This document shows positions 8,715 to 16,936 of a stretch of 64,000 nucleotides of DNA, one piece after another. This stretch comes from Coriobacteriaceae bacterium (GTDB lineage: Bacteria > Actinomycetota > Coriobacteriia > Coriobacteriales > UMGS124). A program made the translations under genes and the position numbers. Positions within the stretch are counted from its first letter, which is position 1; every line of letters begins with the position of its first letter. The stretch covers positions 80,795-144,794 of the forward strand of contig JAHZGC010000007.1 in assembly GCA_019421015.1 (NCBI GenBank), read 5' to 3'. The notes beneath the pieces were generated by a model that ran no database searches, had not been told where the DNA came from, and was given only the letters and a program-made list of their open reading frames with translations.

Positions 8715-9407
8715 CTAAACCTCCTTGGCCTGGTCGGCGGGCACAACGATGATGGCGCGGTGGGTCGCCCCGGCAACCGGGGTTCCCGCCGTCATGGAGC
8801 GGCACACATACTCGCAGGCGCCGCAGCCGTTGCACTTGTCCAGGACGAGGTGGGGACGCTTGTTGGAATCGAGCTCGATGGCGTCAAAGTCGCAGGCGTC
8901 GTAGCAGTCGCGGCAGTGGGTCAGGCGGTAGGCCAGGCACCAGTCCTTGATGAGCAGCGGCTTGCCGATCACGATGTCCTCGTGCTTGGCGCCGCGCTCC
9001 AGGTCGAGGGCCTTGGTGGGGCAGACCTCCACGCACATGGGGAACCCGTCGTTGGCGTCCTCGCAGAAGTCGCACCACCCGGCGTGAAAGTCCATGGTGG
9101 GGGTGCGCATGTTGAGGAAGCCGTTCTCCATGCCGGCCGGCACGATGGCGTTCTTGTGGCACGCCTCCACGCAGCGCTGGCAGTGGATGCAGCGGGCCAT
9201 GAGCAGGTCCTCGTCTTGGCCGCCGGGCGGGTGCATGATCGTCTCGGCACCGGCGAGCTTAACGCCGGCCCCCAGCCCCATCGTCACGGCGGCACACCCC
9301 AGGCCCACGCAGAGGTCGCGGCGAGAGATGCCGGCCTTCGCGGTTTTCTCCGCCGAACCGTCCTGGTTTGTTGTGGGGGTGGGTGCCCCCAGCTTGGCCT
9401 TGCCCAT
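8715..9407 (-). CDS. NapG-like Tat-exported 4Fe-4S ferredoxin
   Basis: A 230-residue protein. A twin-arginine signal, SRRDLCVGLGCAAVTMGLGA, lies near residues 28-47, so the protein is exported folded with its clusters. Four cysteine motifs follow: CIHCQRCVEAC, CDFCEDANDGFPMCVEVCP, CRDCYDACDF and CNGCGACEYVC. That number and order match MauM/NapG-type proteins carrying four 4Fe-4S clusters. It stands directly upstream of the NapH-like gene, the classic partner. No catalytic molybdoenzyme gene is adjacent, so the terminal acceptor is unknown. Confidence 0.85.
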   Translation of the reverse strand: MGKAKLGAPTPTTNQDGSAEKTAKAGISRRDLCVGLGCAAVTMGLGAGVKLAGAETIMHPPGGQDEDLLMARCIHCQRCVEACHKNAIVPAGMENGFLNMRTPTMDFHAGWCDFCEDANDGFPMCVEVCPTKALDLERGAKHEDIVIGKPLLIKDWCLAYRLTHCRDCYDACDFDAIELDSNKRPHLVLDKCNGCGACEYVCRSMTAGTPVAGATHRAIIVVPADQAKEV

Positions 9408-9432
9408 CTAACGCTCAGTCCCTTCAAGTCGC

Positions 9433-10158
9433 TTACGCCGGATCGCAGACTCCCTGCAGCAGGTCGCGCAGGATCTCCTCCTCGGTCTGCACAAAGCCCA
9501 GCGTGAGTTCGGCCAGGCCCCGGTACAGCTCCGTCTCGGAGTAGTGGAGCATGTCATGCGCGAGCATGGGGACCCAGTTGGCCAGGTGGTCCTGGACAAA
9601 CGCGTATTGGGTCCTGAGCATCTCTATGGCCGCGTCCTCGTCCCCGGCGGCTAAGGCGTCGGCCGTGCGGATGCCCATGATCTGCATGAACTCGAGCTCG
9701 ACCGCGATATGGTCCTCGCAGTCACGCCACGTAGTCTCCTTTTTTAACACGTTTTGGCGATAGACCGCTAGTACTTCGGCGCGGGCTTCCTGCATAAGGA
9801 GGCGTTTTTCCGAGGTGTGGACGGACTCGTAGGGGTAGGCAGCCGAATGGCCGTTCACGCCGTGGCCCACAAACACGCGCACGTAGTCGCGGGCGAGGTC
9901 GAGCAGGGTCTCCTCCCAGACGTTCTTGAGGTAGCGGTAGATCAGGGAGTAGCCCTCGTCGACGTGGGCGTTGCCGGTGCTGGTAGGAAAGCGCATGGAG
10001 CGCATCTCGTCGAGCAGCGGCTGGTCGACCTCGACGCGGTAGAGGCGGGCGAGAAACCCGTAGGTCTGGGCGCGGCTGCGCATAAGGTCGACGAGGGCGG
10101 CCTCGTCCTGCGTCGGCTCGGCAGGGGCGGCTTCGATGGCGGGGGCAGGGGCGGTCAT
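9433..10158 (-). CDS. TorD/DmsD-family redox enzyme maturation chaperone
   Basis: A 241-residue helical protein. WRDCEDHIAVELEFM matches the TorD-family signature (E-x-D-H-x-x-x-E-L-x-F-M), and YDYVRVFVG-like helices precede it (LARDYVRVFVGHG). TorD proteins bind the Tat signal of molybdoenzymes or related redox subunits and delay export until the cofactor is loaded. Here the nearest Tat substrate is the NapG-like ferredoxin 25 bp downstream, so it may serve that protein or a reductase encoded elsewhere. Palindrome element B lies just upstream. Confidence 0.85.
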   Translation of the reverse strand: MTAPAPAIEAAPAEPTQDEAALVDLMRSRAQTYGFLARLYRVEVDQPLLDEMRSMRFPTSTGNAHVDEGYSLIYRYLKNVWEETLLDLARDYVRVFVGHGVNGHSAAYPYESVHTSEKRLLMQEARAEVLAVYRQNVLKKETTWRDCEDHIAVELEFMQIMGIRTADALAAGDEDAAIEMLRTQYAFVQDHLANWVPMLAHDMLHYSETELYRGLAELTLGFVQTEEEILRDLLQGVCDPA

Positions 10159-10204
10159 GGGGGCCTGCTTTCTTGGTTGCTTAGGGTCTGATGGGTCCGG
10201 GCGC

Positions 10205-10312
10205 CTAGAGCATTTTGAATAAAGTCCTGCACTGCGTTGCGGCGGGGCTTATGTGCCCTAGCACACCGCGCGCGTACGCGCCTTGTGCAGGAACTTTCTC
10301 AAAATGCTCTAG
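10205..10312 (+). repeat. Nested-palindrome element B
   Basis: A 108-bp element between CTAGAGCATTTTGA and TCAAAATGCTCTAG. The 27-bp arms pair with three mismatches. The core on the plus strand reads TGCGTTGCG, GGGGCTTATGTGCC, AGCACACCGCGC and CGCGCCTTG. The CTA at 10309-10311 is the TAG stop codon of the acidic protein gene upstream on the minus strand, the same arrangement as in element A. It occupies most of the 150-bp gap before the TorD gene. Confidence 0.85.
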
Positions 10313-11079
10313 GCGCCGACTTCCTGGAGATAGCGCTCCCCGAGTTCGGTAAGCACCCATCCGTCGCGCCACTCCAGGGCCTCGCGGCTCTCGAGCAGCT
10401 CGATGAAGTGGTTGGAGTAGCGGCGCGGGCTCTGCACCAGGGGGTCGTCGTCGATGATGGCGTCGATGGCGGCCTTCTTGCGCGGCTCCCCGGCGCAGAA
10501 GCGCAGGAGCCGCTCGTAGACCGTGCGGTACCGAGGCTCCTCGACCTCGAGCAGCGTACGCAGGGCGCCCCCCTCCCGATGGCTCGCCAGCACCTCGAGG
10601 GCGGCGTCGGTGGAGGTCCAGACCGCATCGGGGGCCTCCTTGACCTCGAGGTACTCGACGCCGTCGTCCTCCACCACCTCGTCGGCGGTCTCGGGCACCT
10701 CGGAGGTAAGGGCACCGGAGCGCTCAAGGATCGAGCAGAGCGTCATGGGGGTGTAGACCGAGCGGTTGTGCTCCTGGGCGCTCGCCACCAGCGCGCCTAC
10801 CTCGGTGGTGGTACGGGGCTCGGTGCAGTACTCGATGATCTGCAGAAAAACCGGCTTGCGACCCGGGTTGCGCCTGAACAGCTCCTCGATGGCGTCGTTG
10901 GGCGTCTCGAAGCGCTCCTTGGCGAACACGCTGGGCCTGGCGGGCTCCTCGGGCATCTCGGTCACCGGGGGGACGTCGAGGATGCCCTCGTCGTCCTCGT
11001 CGGCGACGCCGTCGTCGGCCAGGGGGTCGAACTCGTCCTCGTCGTCGAAGTCGAAGCCGAACGCGTCTGAGGCTGCCAT
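10309..11079 (-). CDS. Acidic unknown protein, first gene of the ferredoxin operon
   Basis: A 256-residue protein with a good ribosome site (GGGAGA) before the ATG at 11079. The first 50 residues are very acidic and probably disordered (FGFDFDDEDEFDPLADDG). The remainder looks like two winged-helix-like repeats: IEELFRRNPGRKPVFLQIIE and TPMTLCSILERSGALTSEVP, then LLRFCAGEPRKKAAIDAII and ESREALEWRDGWVLTELGER. No transmembrane segment or cofactor motif is present. It heads the operon of TorD and iron-sulfur genes, so a regulatory or chaperone-like role is possible, but I do not recognise the family. Confidence 0.7.
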   Translation of the reverse strand: MAASDAFGFDFDDEDEFDPLADDGVADEDDEGILDVPPVTEMPEEPARPSVFAKERFETPNDAIEELFRRNPGRKPVFLQIIEYCTEPRTTTEVGALVASAQEHNRSVYTPMTLCSILERSGALTSEVPETADEVVEDDGVEYLEVKEAPDAVWTSTDAALEVLASHREGGALRTLLEVEEPRYRTVYERLLRFCAGEPRKKAAIDAIIDDDPLVQSPRRYSNHFIELLESREALEWRDGWVLTELGERYLQEVGA

Positions 11080-11257
11080 GCTCTCCCTTTCTCCCGTGGG
11101 CGTCTTTTTGGATGCGCGGCCGCGGGTGCCGGCAACCCCGCCGCTGACGCAAACCCTACGGCGAGGTGGGCTTCGGGACTCATGTATGAAGGATGATTAT
11201 GGGGTTGAGCGGCAGGGATAGAGCGCGGTGGATGATGGCATCTACCTGGTGTTTTGT

Positions 11258-11558
11258 ACTTTCACGACAAAGTCGCGGCAAGTATCTATGATGAGGAAGG
11301 GAGATTTGTCCATGCTCTGGACGGGGGGCAGAAACCGGAACTTTGCGACATTCGAGAGGTGCCCCGTGGCCAAGAACGGTGCTTTGCGACACAGTTGGGG
11401 AGTAATACTTCCGTCTTGCTTAGTATCTCCCCAGACAAAAAGGGTGCCGGCCGCATCAACGGCAGCCAGCACCCCAAAAACTGCATCGCAAAGTCTCGAT
11501 CCGGGCCATCAAGCCCCTGCCCAAAGTCGCAAAGTCTCGATCCCGGCCATCACGCCCC
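11258..11558. repeat. Inverted unit array with 41-bp period (locus 1)
   Basis: The 492-bp gap 11080-11571 holds this array, which is lower in GC than its surroundings. Two near-identical 32-bp units start at 11486 and 11527 (TCGCAAAGTCTCGATCC, then GGCCATCA), exactly 41 bp apart. In the opposite orientation CTTTGCGACA starts at 11341 and again at 11382, also 41 bp apart, with a weaker copy 82 bp earlier near 11259. Between the two sets GGGGAGTAATACT (11397-11409) faces AGTATCTCCCC. No recognisable gene lies here. The same period and inverted layout recur at 37847-38058. Confidence 0.65.
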
Positions 11559-11571
11559 GCGGCCCTCTCCC

Positions 11572-13950
11572 CTATTCGGCCGTCCTACGCACGATGTAGC
11601 AGTGGTGGATCTTGCCGTTGCGCTCGAAGTCGAGCGGGATCGACGCCTCGGTGACGTCCTCGAGCAAGACGCCGGCCTTGAGCAGCCTCTCGGTGTCGGG
11701 CTTGAAGCCGCGCAGGTTGCACGAGAAGATCATGTGCCCCCCGCGCACAAGCAGCCGCGACGCGCCGATGAGCAGCTCGGTGTGGTCCTCCTGCACGTCG
11801 AAGCCCTTCTTGCGCATGCGGGCCGAGTTCGAGAACGTGGGCGGGTCCACGTAGATGAGGTCCCAGCGGTTGGCCGTGTGACGCTGCTCGGCAATCCAGC
11901 CCATGACCTCGGTCTGCACGAACTCGTGGGCACGGCCGCCAAAGCCGTTCTGCTCCATGTTGCGCCGGGCCCACTTGAGGTAGTTGCCGCTGATGTCCAC
12001 CGTGGTGGTCTCGAACGCACCGCCGTCGGCCGCGTAACAGGTGCCGGTGCCCGTATAGGCGAACAGGTTCAAGAAGCGCGTGCCGCGTGCCTGCTCGCGG
12101 ATCATGGAGCGCACCAGGCGGTGGTCCAGGAACAGGCCCGTGTCGAGACGGTCCGAGAAGTTCACCTCAAAGACGAGCCCGCCCTCCTCCACCAGGGCGG
12201 TGCGGTTCTGGCTGCCCATCTCGGAGTACTGGGAGCCGCCCTTACCGCGGCGGCGCACCTTGAGAAAGACGTTCTCGGGCTCCACGCCCAGCACGCGGGG
12301 CGCGATGGCCAGGGCGTCGGCCAGACGGCGCGCCGCCACGCCCTCGTCGATCTCGCGCGGGGCGGCGTACTCGCTCATCACGAGCCAGCGCCCCGGGGTC
12401 ATGGGGCTGCCCTCGTAGAGGTCGATGCTCACGGCGTAGTCGGGCAGGTCGGCGTCGTAGACGCGGTAGCAGGAGATGTTCTCCTTGCGCGCCCACTTGG
12501 CCCGCTGCTTGGCCACCTTGGCGAGGCGGGCGGCGAACTGGTCGCTCGCGGCCACGAGCACGCTCATCGCGGAGCCGTCGGACAGCGTGATCTCGTGCAG
12601 CGCCGCCGGCACCTCGGCGGCCGACGCCTCGGGGCGCGCCCCCTCCCCCTTGTCGGCCCGCACGTTGGCCTGGGCGGCCTCCACGGCCCTGAGCTCGGCG
12701 CGGCTGAAGGCGCGGGCGGCGCTCGGGAACACGAGCACGCTCGCGTCGTCCTTGCCGTTGATCACGTTGCAGCGGATCTCGGGCTCGATGCCGAGCACGA
12801 GGCCCAGCAGGTCGCTCGCGGCCAGCGTCACCAGGCTCGCCTCAGAAAGGGCGGTGGTGCGGGTGAGCGCCGCCACCGACGCCAGGCGCGCCGGCAGGTC
12901 GCCGAGACGCGCGCCCACCGACTCGTCGGGCAGCACGCAGGCCACCAGGGCGCGGGTCAGCGGGTCCACGCCGAAGTCGAGCATGGCGGCACCGCAGGGC
13001 TGCACGTCGACGGTACCGTCCACGGCCACGCGCCGGGCCATCTCCGCGAGCTCGGCGCGCACGCCAGGGTCGCCGCAGGCCACGGTGATGCAGCGGCCGC
13101 GGCGTCGGCGTCCCTCCTCGAAGCGGCGCTGGGCGGCCGAGAGCTCCTCCTGCCACGCCTCGGCGTCGAAGCCCTCCCAACCCATGAAGCCCCAGTGCCT
13201 GCGGGTCAGGCGCGGGGCGCGGTCGCAGGCGATGCAGGCCGCCTCCACGGCAAGCACGGGGCTCGTACCGAGGGGATCCACCAGCTGCGGGGCGTCCACG
13301 CCGCCGGTGGGGGCGTCCTCGTCGGCGCAGAGCTGGTCCCAGGCACCCAGCACCAGCATGAGCGCGGCCATGTCCTCGCGCAAAAAGCCCGCATGGCCCG
13401 CCTTGGCGCGGCCGCGCGCCGGCACGCGATAGCCGTGGTCCACCAGGGGGCCGCCGCCCAGGTCGATGCCGATGGTGGCGCGGCGCTCGCGTACCGACAC
13501 CACGATGCGCACGTCGGGCTGCTCGGTGTCGACGCTGGGGCGGCCCCCGCGCAGGTCGCGCAGGTAGTCGCAGATGGCGTCCTTGACCCTCAGGGCCGCG
13601 TAGCGTTTGTCGCGAATCTGGGCCGTGCCGCCGCGCACCTCCACCGCGACGGTGGCGTGCGGGCCGATGTGCTTCTCCCAGGGCAGGCACACGCAGCGGC
13701 TGTACAGGTCGTCGTCGGTCTCACAGTCGATGCGCTTGGCCACCAGCACCACGCGGCTCGCCAGGCGCGACCACAGGCACACCCGGTAGCCGTCGCGCAG
13801 CTCGCCGAAGAAGGCCACACAGCCGTGGAGCGGCCGCACCCGGCGGCACCCCAGCCCGCGCAGCTCGTCGGCCAGAACGGACTCGAAGCCCGCGGGGCAC
13901 AGCACGCTGTACTCGAGGTCGTCCTTGGGGTCGCGTTTGGTCTTCTCCAT
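11572..13950 (-). CDS. rlmKL: RlmKL 23S rRNA methyltransferase with degenerate RlmL half
   Basis: A 792-residue fusion matching RlmL-RlmK over its whole length (the E. coli protein is about 700 residues). The N-terminal THUMP region and the stretch RRHWGFMGWEGFDAEAWQEE align with RlmL. However, the SAM-binding motif, usually DPMCGSGT, reads DPLGTSPV, and the catalytic NPPYGER reads LPDESVGAR. The RlmK half is intact: SDRLDTGLFLDHR, NLFAYTGTGTCYAADGG, DLIYVDPPTFSNSARM and ENISCYRVYDADLPDY. RlmK makes m7G2069 and RlmL makes m2G2445 in 23S rRNA. I expect only the m7G activity, with the first half kept as an RNA-binding module. It ends the DegV operon and starts 3 bp after the previous gene. Confidence 0.9.
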   Translation of the reverse strand: MEKTKRDPKDDLEYSVLCPAGFESVLADELRGLGCRRVRPLHGCVAFFGELRDGYRVCLWSRLASRVVLVAKRIDCETDDDLYSRCVCLPWEKHIGPHATVAVEVRGGTAQIRDKRYAALRVKDAICDYLRDLRGGRPSVDTEQPDVRIVVSVRERRATIGIDLGGGPLVDHGYRVPARGRAKAGHAGFLREDMAALMLVLGAWDQLCADEDAPTGGVDAPQLVDPLGTSPVLAVEAACIACDRAPRLTRRHWGFMGWEGFDAEAWQEELSAAQRRFEEGRRRRGRCITVACGDPGVRAELAEMARRVAVDGTVDVQPCGAAMLDFGVDPLTRALVACVLPDESVGARLGDLPARLASVAALTRTTALSEASLVTLAASDLLGLVLGIEPEIRCNVINGKDDASVLVFPSAARAFSRAELRAVEAAQANVRADKGEGARPEASAAEVPAALHEITLSDGSAMSVLVAASDQFAARLAKVAKQRAKWARKENISCYRVYDADLPDYAVSIDLYEGSPMTPGRWLVMSEYAAPREIDEGVAARRLADALAIAPRVLGVEPENVFLKVRRRGKGGSQYSEMGSQNRTALVEEGGLVFEVNFSDRLDTGLFLDHRLVRSMIREQARGTRFLNLFAYTGTGTCYAADGGAFETTTVDISGNYLKWARRNMEQNGFGGRAHEFVQTEVMGWIAEQRHTANRWDLIYVDPPTFSNSARMRKKGFDVQEDHTELLIGASRLLVRGGHMIFSCNLRGFKPDTERLLKAGVLLEDVTEASIPLDFERNGKIHHCYIVRRTAE

Positions 13951-13953
13951 GGT

Positions 13954-14397
13954 CTACCGGCCTTTCTTCTGGTTCTTCTCGGCGGAGGAGGCCCGAGATG
14001 CGGGCGCGCTGCCCACGCTCACAAGGTCGCGCTTGGCACGCTCCTCCTCGGTCATCCCCTCGTCGCGGGCCTGCTTGGCCGAGTCGGCCGCGGCCACCTG
14101 GTCCTTGTTGACCCGAAACACCGTGTCGTGCTTGCGCCACAGACCCACCGACTTGCCGTAGCCGAACTTGAGCCCGGCCACCGCGCCGCCGATGAGGCCG
14201 ATGGAGAGGCCCATGAGGGTGAGCAGCCCCGTGGCCGCCACGACGGCCGAGACCGCAACACCGACAAGCAGTGCCACGCCGTTGCGCGCCCAGTACTGGC
14301 GGTCGTTCGCGGCGGTCTTGCCGCCTTCAAGACCCGCCTTGTAGCCGATCATGATGCCGAGCACGCCGAAGAGCATGGTCACGACGACGACGTCCAT
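13954..14397 (-). CDS. Small membrane protein of unknown function
   Basis: A 147-residue protein with AAGGAG 8 nt before its ATG. Hydrophobic stretches at about 3-20 (VVVVTMLFGVLGIMIGYKAG) and 42-76 (ALLVGVAVSAVVAATGLLTL and LMGLSIGLIGGAVAGL) suggest two or three membrane segments with glycine-zipper character. A charged cytoplasmic tail follows, rich in Lys, Glu and Ala. It is spaced 12 bp from the dehydrogenase gene and 3 bp from rlmKL, so it is cotranscribed with both. I do not recognise the family. Confidence 0.7.
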   Translation of the reverse strand: MDVVVVTMLFGVLGIMIGYKAGLEGGKTAANDRQYWARNGVALLVGVAVSAVVAATGLLTLMGLSIGLIGGAVAGLKFGYGKSVGLWRKHDTVFRVNKDQVAAADSAKQARDEGMTEEERAKRDLVSVGSAPASRASSAEKNQKKGR

Positions 14398-14409
14398 GGG
14401 CCGGGCTCC

Positions 14410-15459
14410 TTAGTTCTGCTCGTAGTCGTCCTCACAGCCGCAGTCGCAGCCGTGATGGTGGTGATGGTGGTCGTGGTCGTGACCGCAGCCGCACTCGCAC
14501 CCGTCGCCGTGGTCGGCCCCCTCGAAGTCGTCCTCGTCGTCGTGTTCCTCGTCGAGGAGCGCCCAGTCGAGCCCGTTGGCGGCGCAGGTGGCCTCGTCGG
14601 CGTAGACGAGGTCGAGGGCCTGTACACCCTTGTCGGCGCCCCCGATCTCGTTCACGATGCCGAACAGCTGGTTGGCGGTCTCGACGCCCGGCAGTGTGAG
14701 CTCGCTGCCCTCGGCGGCCTCGAGGGCGAGGCACAGGGCCGTGACCATCTGGGAGACCGGCTCGCCGGCCGCATAGTTGCCCGCCAGGATCTGGGGGCCG
14801 AGCTGCCGGGAGGCGATGGAGGCCGACGGGGCGGCGTTCAGCGCGGCAAGCATGGGATCCAGCTCGAGGCCGCCCTGCTTGGCGAGCGAGAGCGCCTCCA
14901 CCAGGCCCACCATGCAGCCGGCAAAGGCGGTCTGGCACGCAAGCTTGGCCAGCTGGCCCTTGCCTGCGCCGCCGAAGTACGCCACCTGCGGGGCCACGGC
15001 CTCGAGGACGGCGCGCACCGGGGCCACGTCCTTCTCGGACGCACCGCACAGGGCCAGGGCCGTGCCCGCACGCACCCCGTCGACACCGCCCGCGAGGGGG
15101 GCGTCGAAGGCGTGCAGGTTCGACACCTCGGCCACCTCGGCGATGTCGCGCGCCAGCGCCGGGGAGGAGGTGCTCAGGTCGATCAGGTAGGAGCCCGCAT
15201 GGGCCGCCTCGACGAGGCCGCCGCGGGCGAGGTAGAGCTCCTCGACGTCCTCGGGCAGCTCGAGCAGAGTAAGGACCACGTCGGCCTCGGCGGCAGCCTC
15301 GGCAACCGAGGCGGCCACGCGCACTCCCTGGGCGACGGTAGCGGGGCCGGAGGGGTTGCACAGGGTCAGGTCGCAGCCGGCCTCCATGAGGCGCAGGGCC
15401 ACGGCGGCGGCAAGGGGGTTCGCGCCGATCAGGGCGACGCGCTGCTGGGATTGGGTCAT
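14410..15459 (-). CDS. Beta-hydroxyacid dehydrogenase-family protein with His/Cys-rich tail
   Basis: A 349-residue protein of the 3-hydroxyisobutyrate dehydrogenase/GarR family: N-terminal Rossmann fold, then the substrate motif FDAPLAGGVDGVRAGTA and the catalytic-lysine region GAGKGQLAKLACQ. The dinucleotide loop reads LIGANPLAAAVA instead of the usual GxGxMG, and the Asn after the catalytic Lys is replaced by Gln, so activity may be altered. After residue 310 the protein ends in an acidic tail with six consecutive His and Cys pairs (CECGCGHDHDHHHHHH, GCDCGCEDDYEQN). Such a tail should bind Ni, Zn, Cu or Co. It lies between degV and a membrane protein gene. Its start has AAGGA upstream. Confidence 0.85.
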   Translation of the reverse strand: MTQSQQRVALIGANPLAAAVALRLMEAGCDLTLCNPSGPATVAQGVRVAASVAEAAAEADVVLTLLELPEDVEELYLARGGLVEAAHAGSYLIDLSTSSPALARDIAEVAEVSNLHAFDAPLAGGVDGVRAGTALALCGASEKDVAPVRAVLEAVAPQVAYFGGAGKGQLAKLACQTAFAGCMVGLVEALSLAKQGGLELDPMLAALNAAPSASIASRQLGPQILAGNYAAGEPVSQMVTALCLALEAAEGSELTLPGVETANQLFGIVNEIGGADKGVQALDLVYADEATCAANGLDWALLDEEHDDEDDFEGADHGDGCECGCGHDHDHHHHHHGCDCGCEDDYEQN

Positions 15460-15489
15460 AGGGAAGTCCTTTCTGGGGAGGGCACCGCG

Positions 15490-16437
15490 CTATCGCTTGC
15501 CGCGCTTGGTGCTGGAGGTACGGTCGGTGCCCCAGAACGAGAGGGCCACCATACCGGGCCCCACATGGGCGCCGATCGTCGGGTCGAGGGTCAGGCGGAT
15601 GATGCGGGGGCAGTCGTCACCCAGCTCATCGCGGACCATCTGCTCGATGGCGTCGCCGTCTGCAGGGCAGTCGGCGTCCACGATGGCGATCGGATGGGCA
15701 GCGTCCCCCTCATAGTTCTCTTTGAACTGCTTGAGGATGGTCTTGATGGCCTTCTTGCGCCCGCGGGACACACCCGTGAGCGTGAGGGCGCCGTCGAGGT
15801 CGTAGGCCAGGTTCGCCTTCATGTCGAGCACCGCGGTGATCGTGGCCGCCGCCTTGGGCACACGGCCGCCGGCCACGAGCCAGTCGAGCGACTCGAGGGT
15901 GAAGTAGCCGTGGATGCAGGGCTTGACGCGGTCGCACCAGGCCGCCAGCTCGCGCATCGAGAGGCCCTCGTCGCGCATGCGGGCGGCACCCTCGGCCAGC
16001 AGCGTGGCCGAAAGGGAGGGCTGGCAGTTGTCTATGACCGCAAGGTCAAAGCCGGGATGGGCCTCCACGACCTGCTCGGCCGCACGCTGGGCATCGATGA
16101 TGGAGCGGGAGAGGCCCGCGGTGAAGCTCAGGTAGAGCGTGGGGATGCCGGCAGCCGCACAGACCTCAAAGACCTCCACGAAGTGGCCGTGGGGAACGGA
16201 GCTCGTCAAGACGCGCTCGCCCTTGCGCATGCGCCCATAGAACTCGGCCGCGGAGATGGACTCGAACTGGTCGTCGAGATGCTCGCCGTCCTCCATCACA
16301 AAGGGGAACTGGATCAGGTCGACCCCGAGCTCCTCGGCCAGGGCCCGTGTTATGTCGGAGCAGGAGTCCACGATGATGCGGCAGGTAGGATGCGTCGAAT
16401 ACTGTCTAAAACGGCTGCTCAGGTCGTTCACCACGGT
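15490..16437 (-). CDS. DegV family fatty-acid-binding protein
   Basis: About 315 residues. The start was placed at tandem GTG GTG (16437/16434) because GAGAGGGG precedes them; longer in-frame starts lack a ribosome site. IIVDSCSDI, LTSSVPHGHFVEVFE and LYLSFTAGLSRSIIDAQ are the DegV motifs, and DNCQPSLS and ESLDWLVAGGRVP come from the same fold. DegV proteins bind fatty acids and feed fatty-acid kinase FakA in Firmicutes; no FakA lies nearby. It is first in a four-gene operon with the dehydrogenase, the small membrane protein and rlmKL. Confidence 0.85.
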   Translation of the reverse strand, partial: TVVNDLSSRFRQYSTHPTCRIIVDSCSDITRALAEELGVDLIQFPFVMEDGEHLDDQFESISAAEFYGRMRKGERVLTSSVPHGHFVEVFEVCAAAGIPTLYLSFTAGLSRSIIDAQRAAEQVVEAHPGFDLAVIDNCQPSLSATLLAEGAARMRDEGLSMRELAAWCDRVKPCIHGYFTLESLDWLVAGGRVPKAAATITAVLDMKANLAYDLDGALTLTGVSRGRKKAIKTILKQFKENYEGDAAHPIAIVDADCPADGDAIEQMVRDELGDDCPRIIRLTLDPTIGAHVGPGMVALSFWGTDRTSSTKRGKR

Positions 16438-16683
16438 GCCCCTCTCAGGCCTCGACTTCCGCCACGCCCCCTGGCCGGCCCCCGAGGCCGGGTGCGGGGC
16501 AAAGAACTTGAACATGTTAGGGTACCAAGTCTCGGCCACACCGAGCCCGAAGCTGACCGCTCACCATACAAAGAGCGCTGGTAAGGACAGGGGGAACGGT
16601 TGGGAGGACGGCGGGGGCCAGGGCGGGGGACAGCAGGAAGGACGCCGGAGGGGCGCGGCGAAGAGGACGGGGGGGCGGAGGGG

Positions 16684-16870
16684 CAATTAATATCAGTTAG
16701 TAAAACTCGGCCTTATGCACGACGATGGTTTCACATCGTATATCTATACCGAAATAATCCACACCAATCGTGGGGTTTTCTCGACCATCTACACAACTCA
16801 TCAATCATTCTTGCAAAAGCATCATGCAAAAGTGGGAGTTTTCAAGTTTTAATTTCCTGTATTGATGCCC
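16684..16870. other. AT-rich island upstream of the envelope cluster
   Basis: The gap 16438-16995 holds G- or C-rich filler except for this stretch, which is strikingly AT-rich for this genome. It contains an ACGATG/CATCGT hairpin (16731-16748 region), two TGCAAAAG copies 13 bp apart near 16812 and 16825, ACACAACTC and GGGAGTTTT facing each other, and several A/T runs. No gene fits. It is a good place for regulator binding upstream of the gene at 16996, or a remnant of foreign DNA. Confidence 0.5.
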
Positions 16871-16936
16871 CACTCCCTCCACCTCGCCCCCTCCCACCTC
16901 ATCTCCCTGTCCCACCAGCCCCCGCTCCCCTCGTCA

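Noticed and set aside
9094..9411. Plus-strand frame antisense to the NapG-like gene
   Set aside because: The antisense gene has four iron-sulfur motifs and a Tat signal; the plus frame has none.
11242..11472. A 76-codon minus-strand frame in the intergenic array
   Set aside because: It runs across the 41-bp array and its inner palindrome, has no ribosome site and ends without a domain; kept only as a note.
13721..14140. Short minus-strand frame overlapping rlmKL and the membrane protein gene
   Set aside because: Out-of-frame shadow with no independent start signal.
11254..16584. A 1776-codon open frame on the plus strand
   Set aside because: It lies antisense to four well-supported genes (rlmKL to degV), has no family features and reflects high-GC codon bias.
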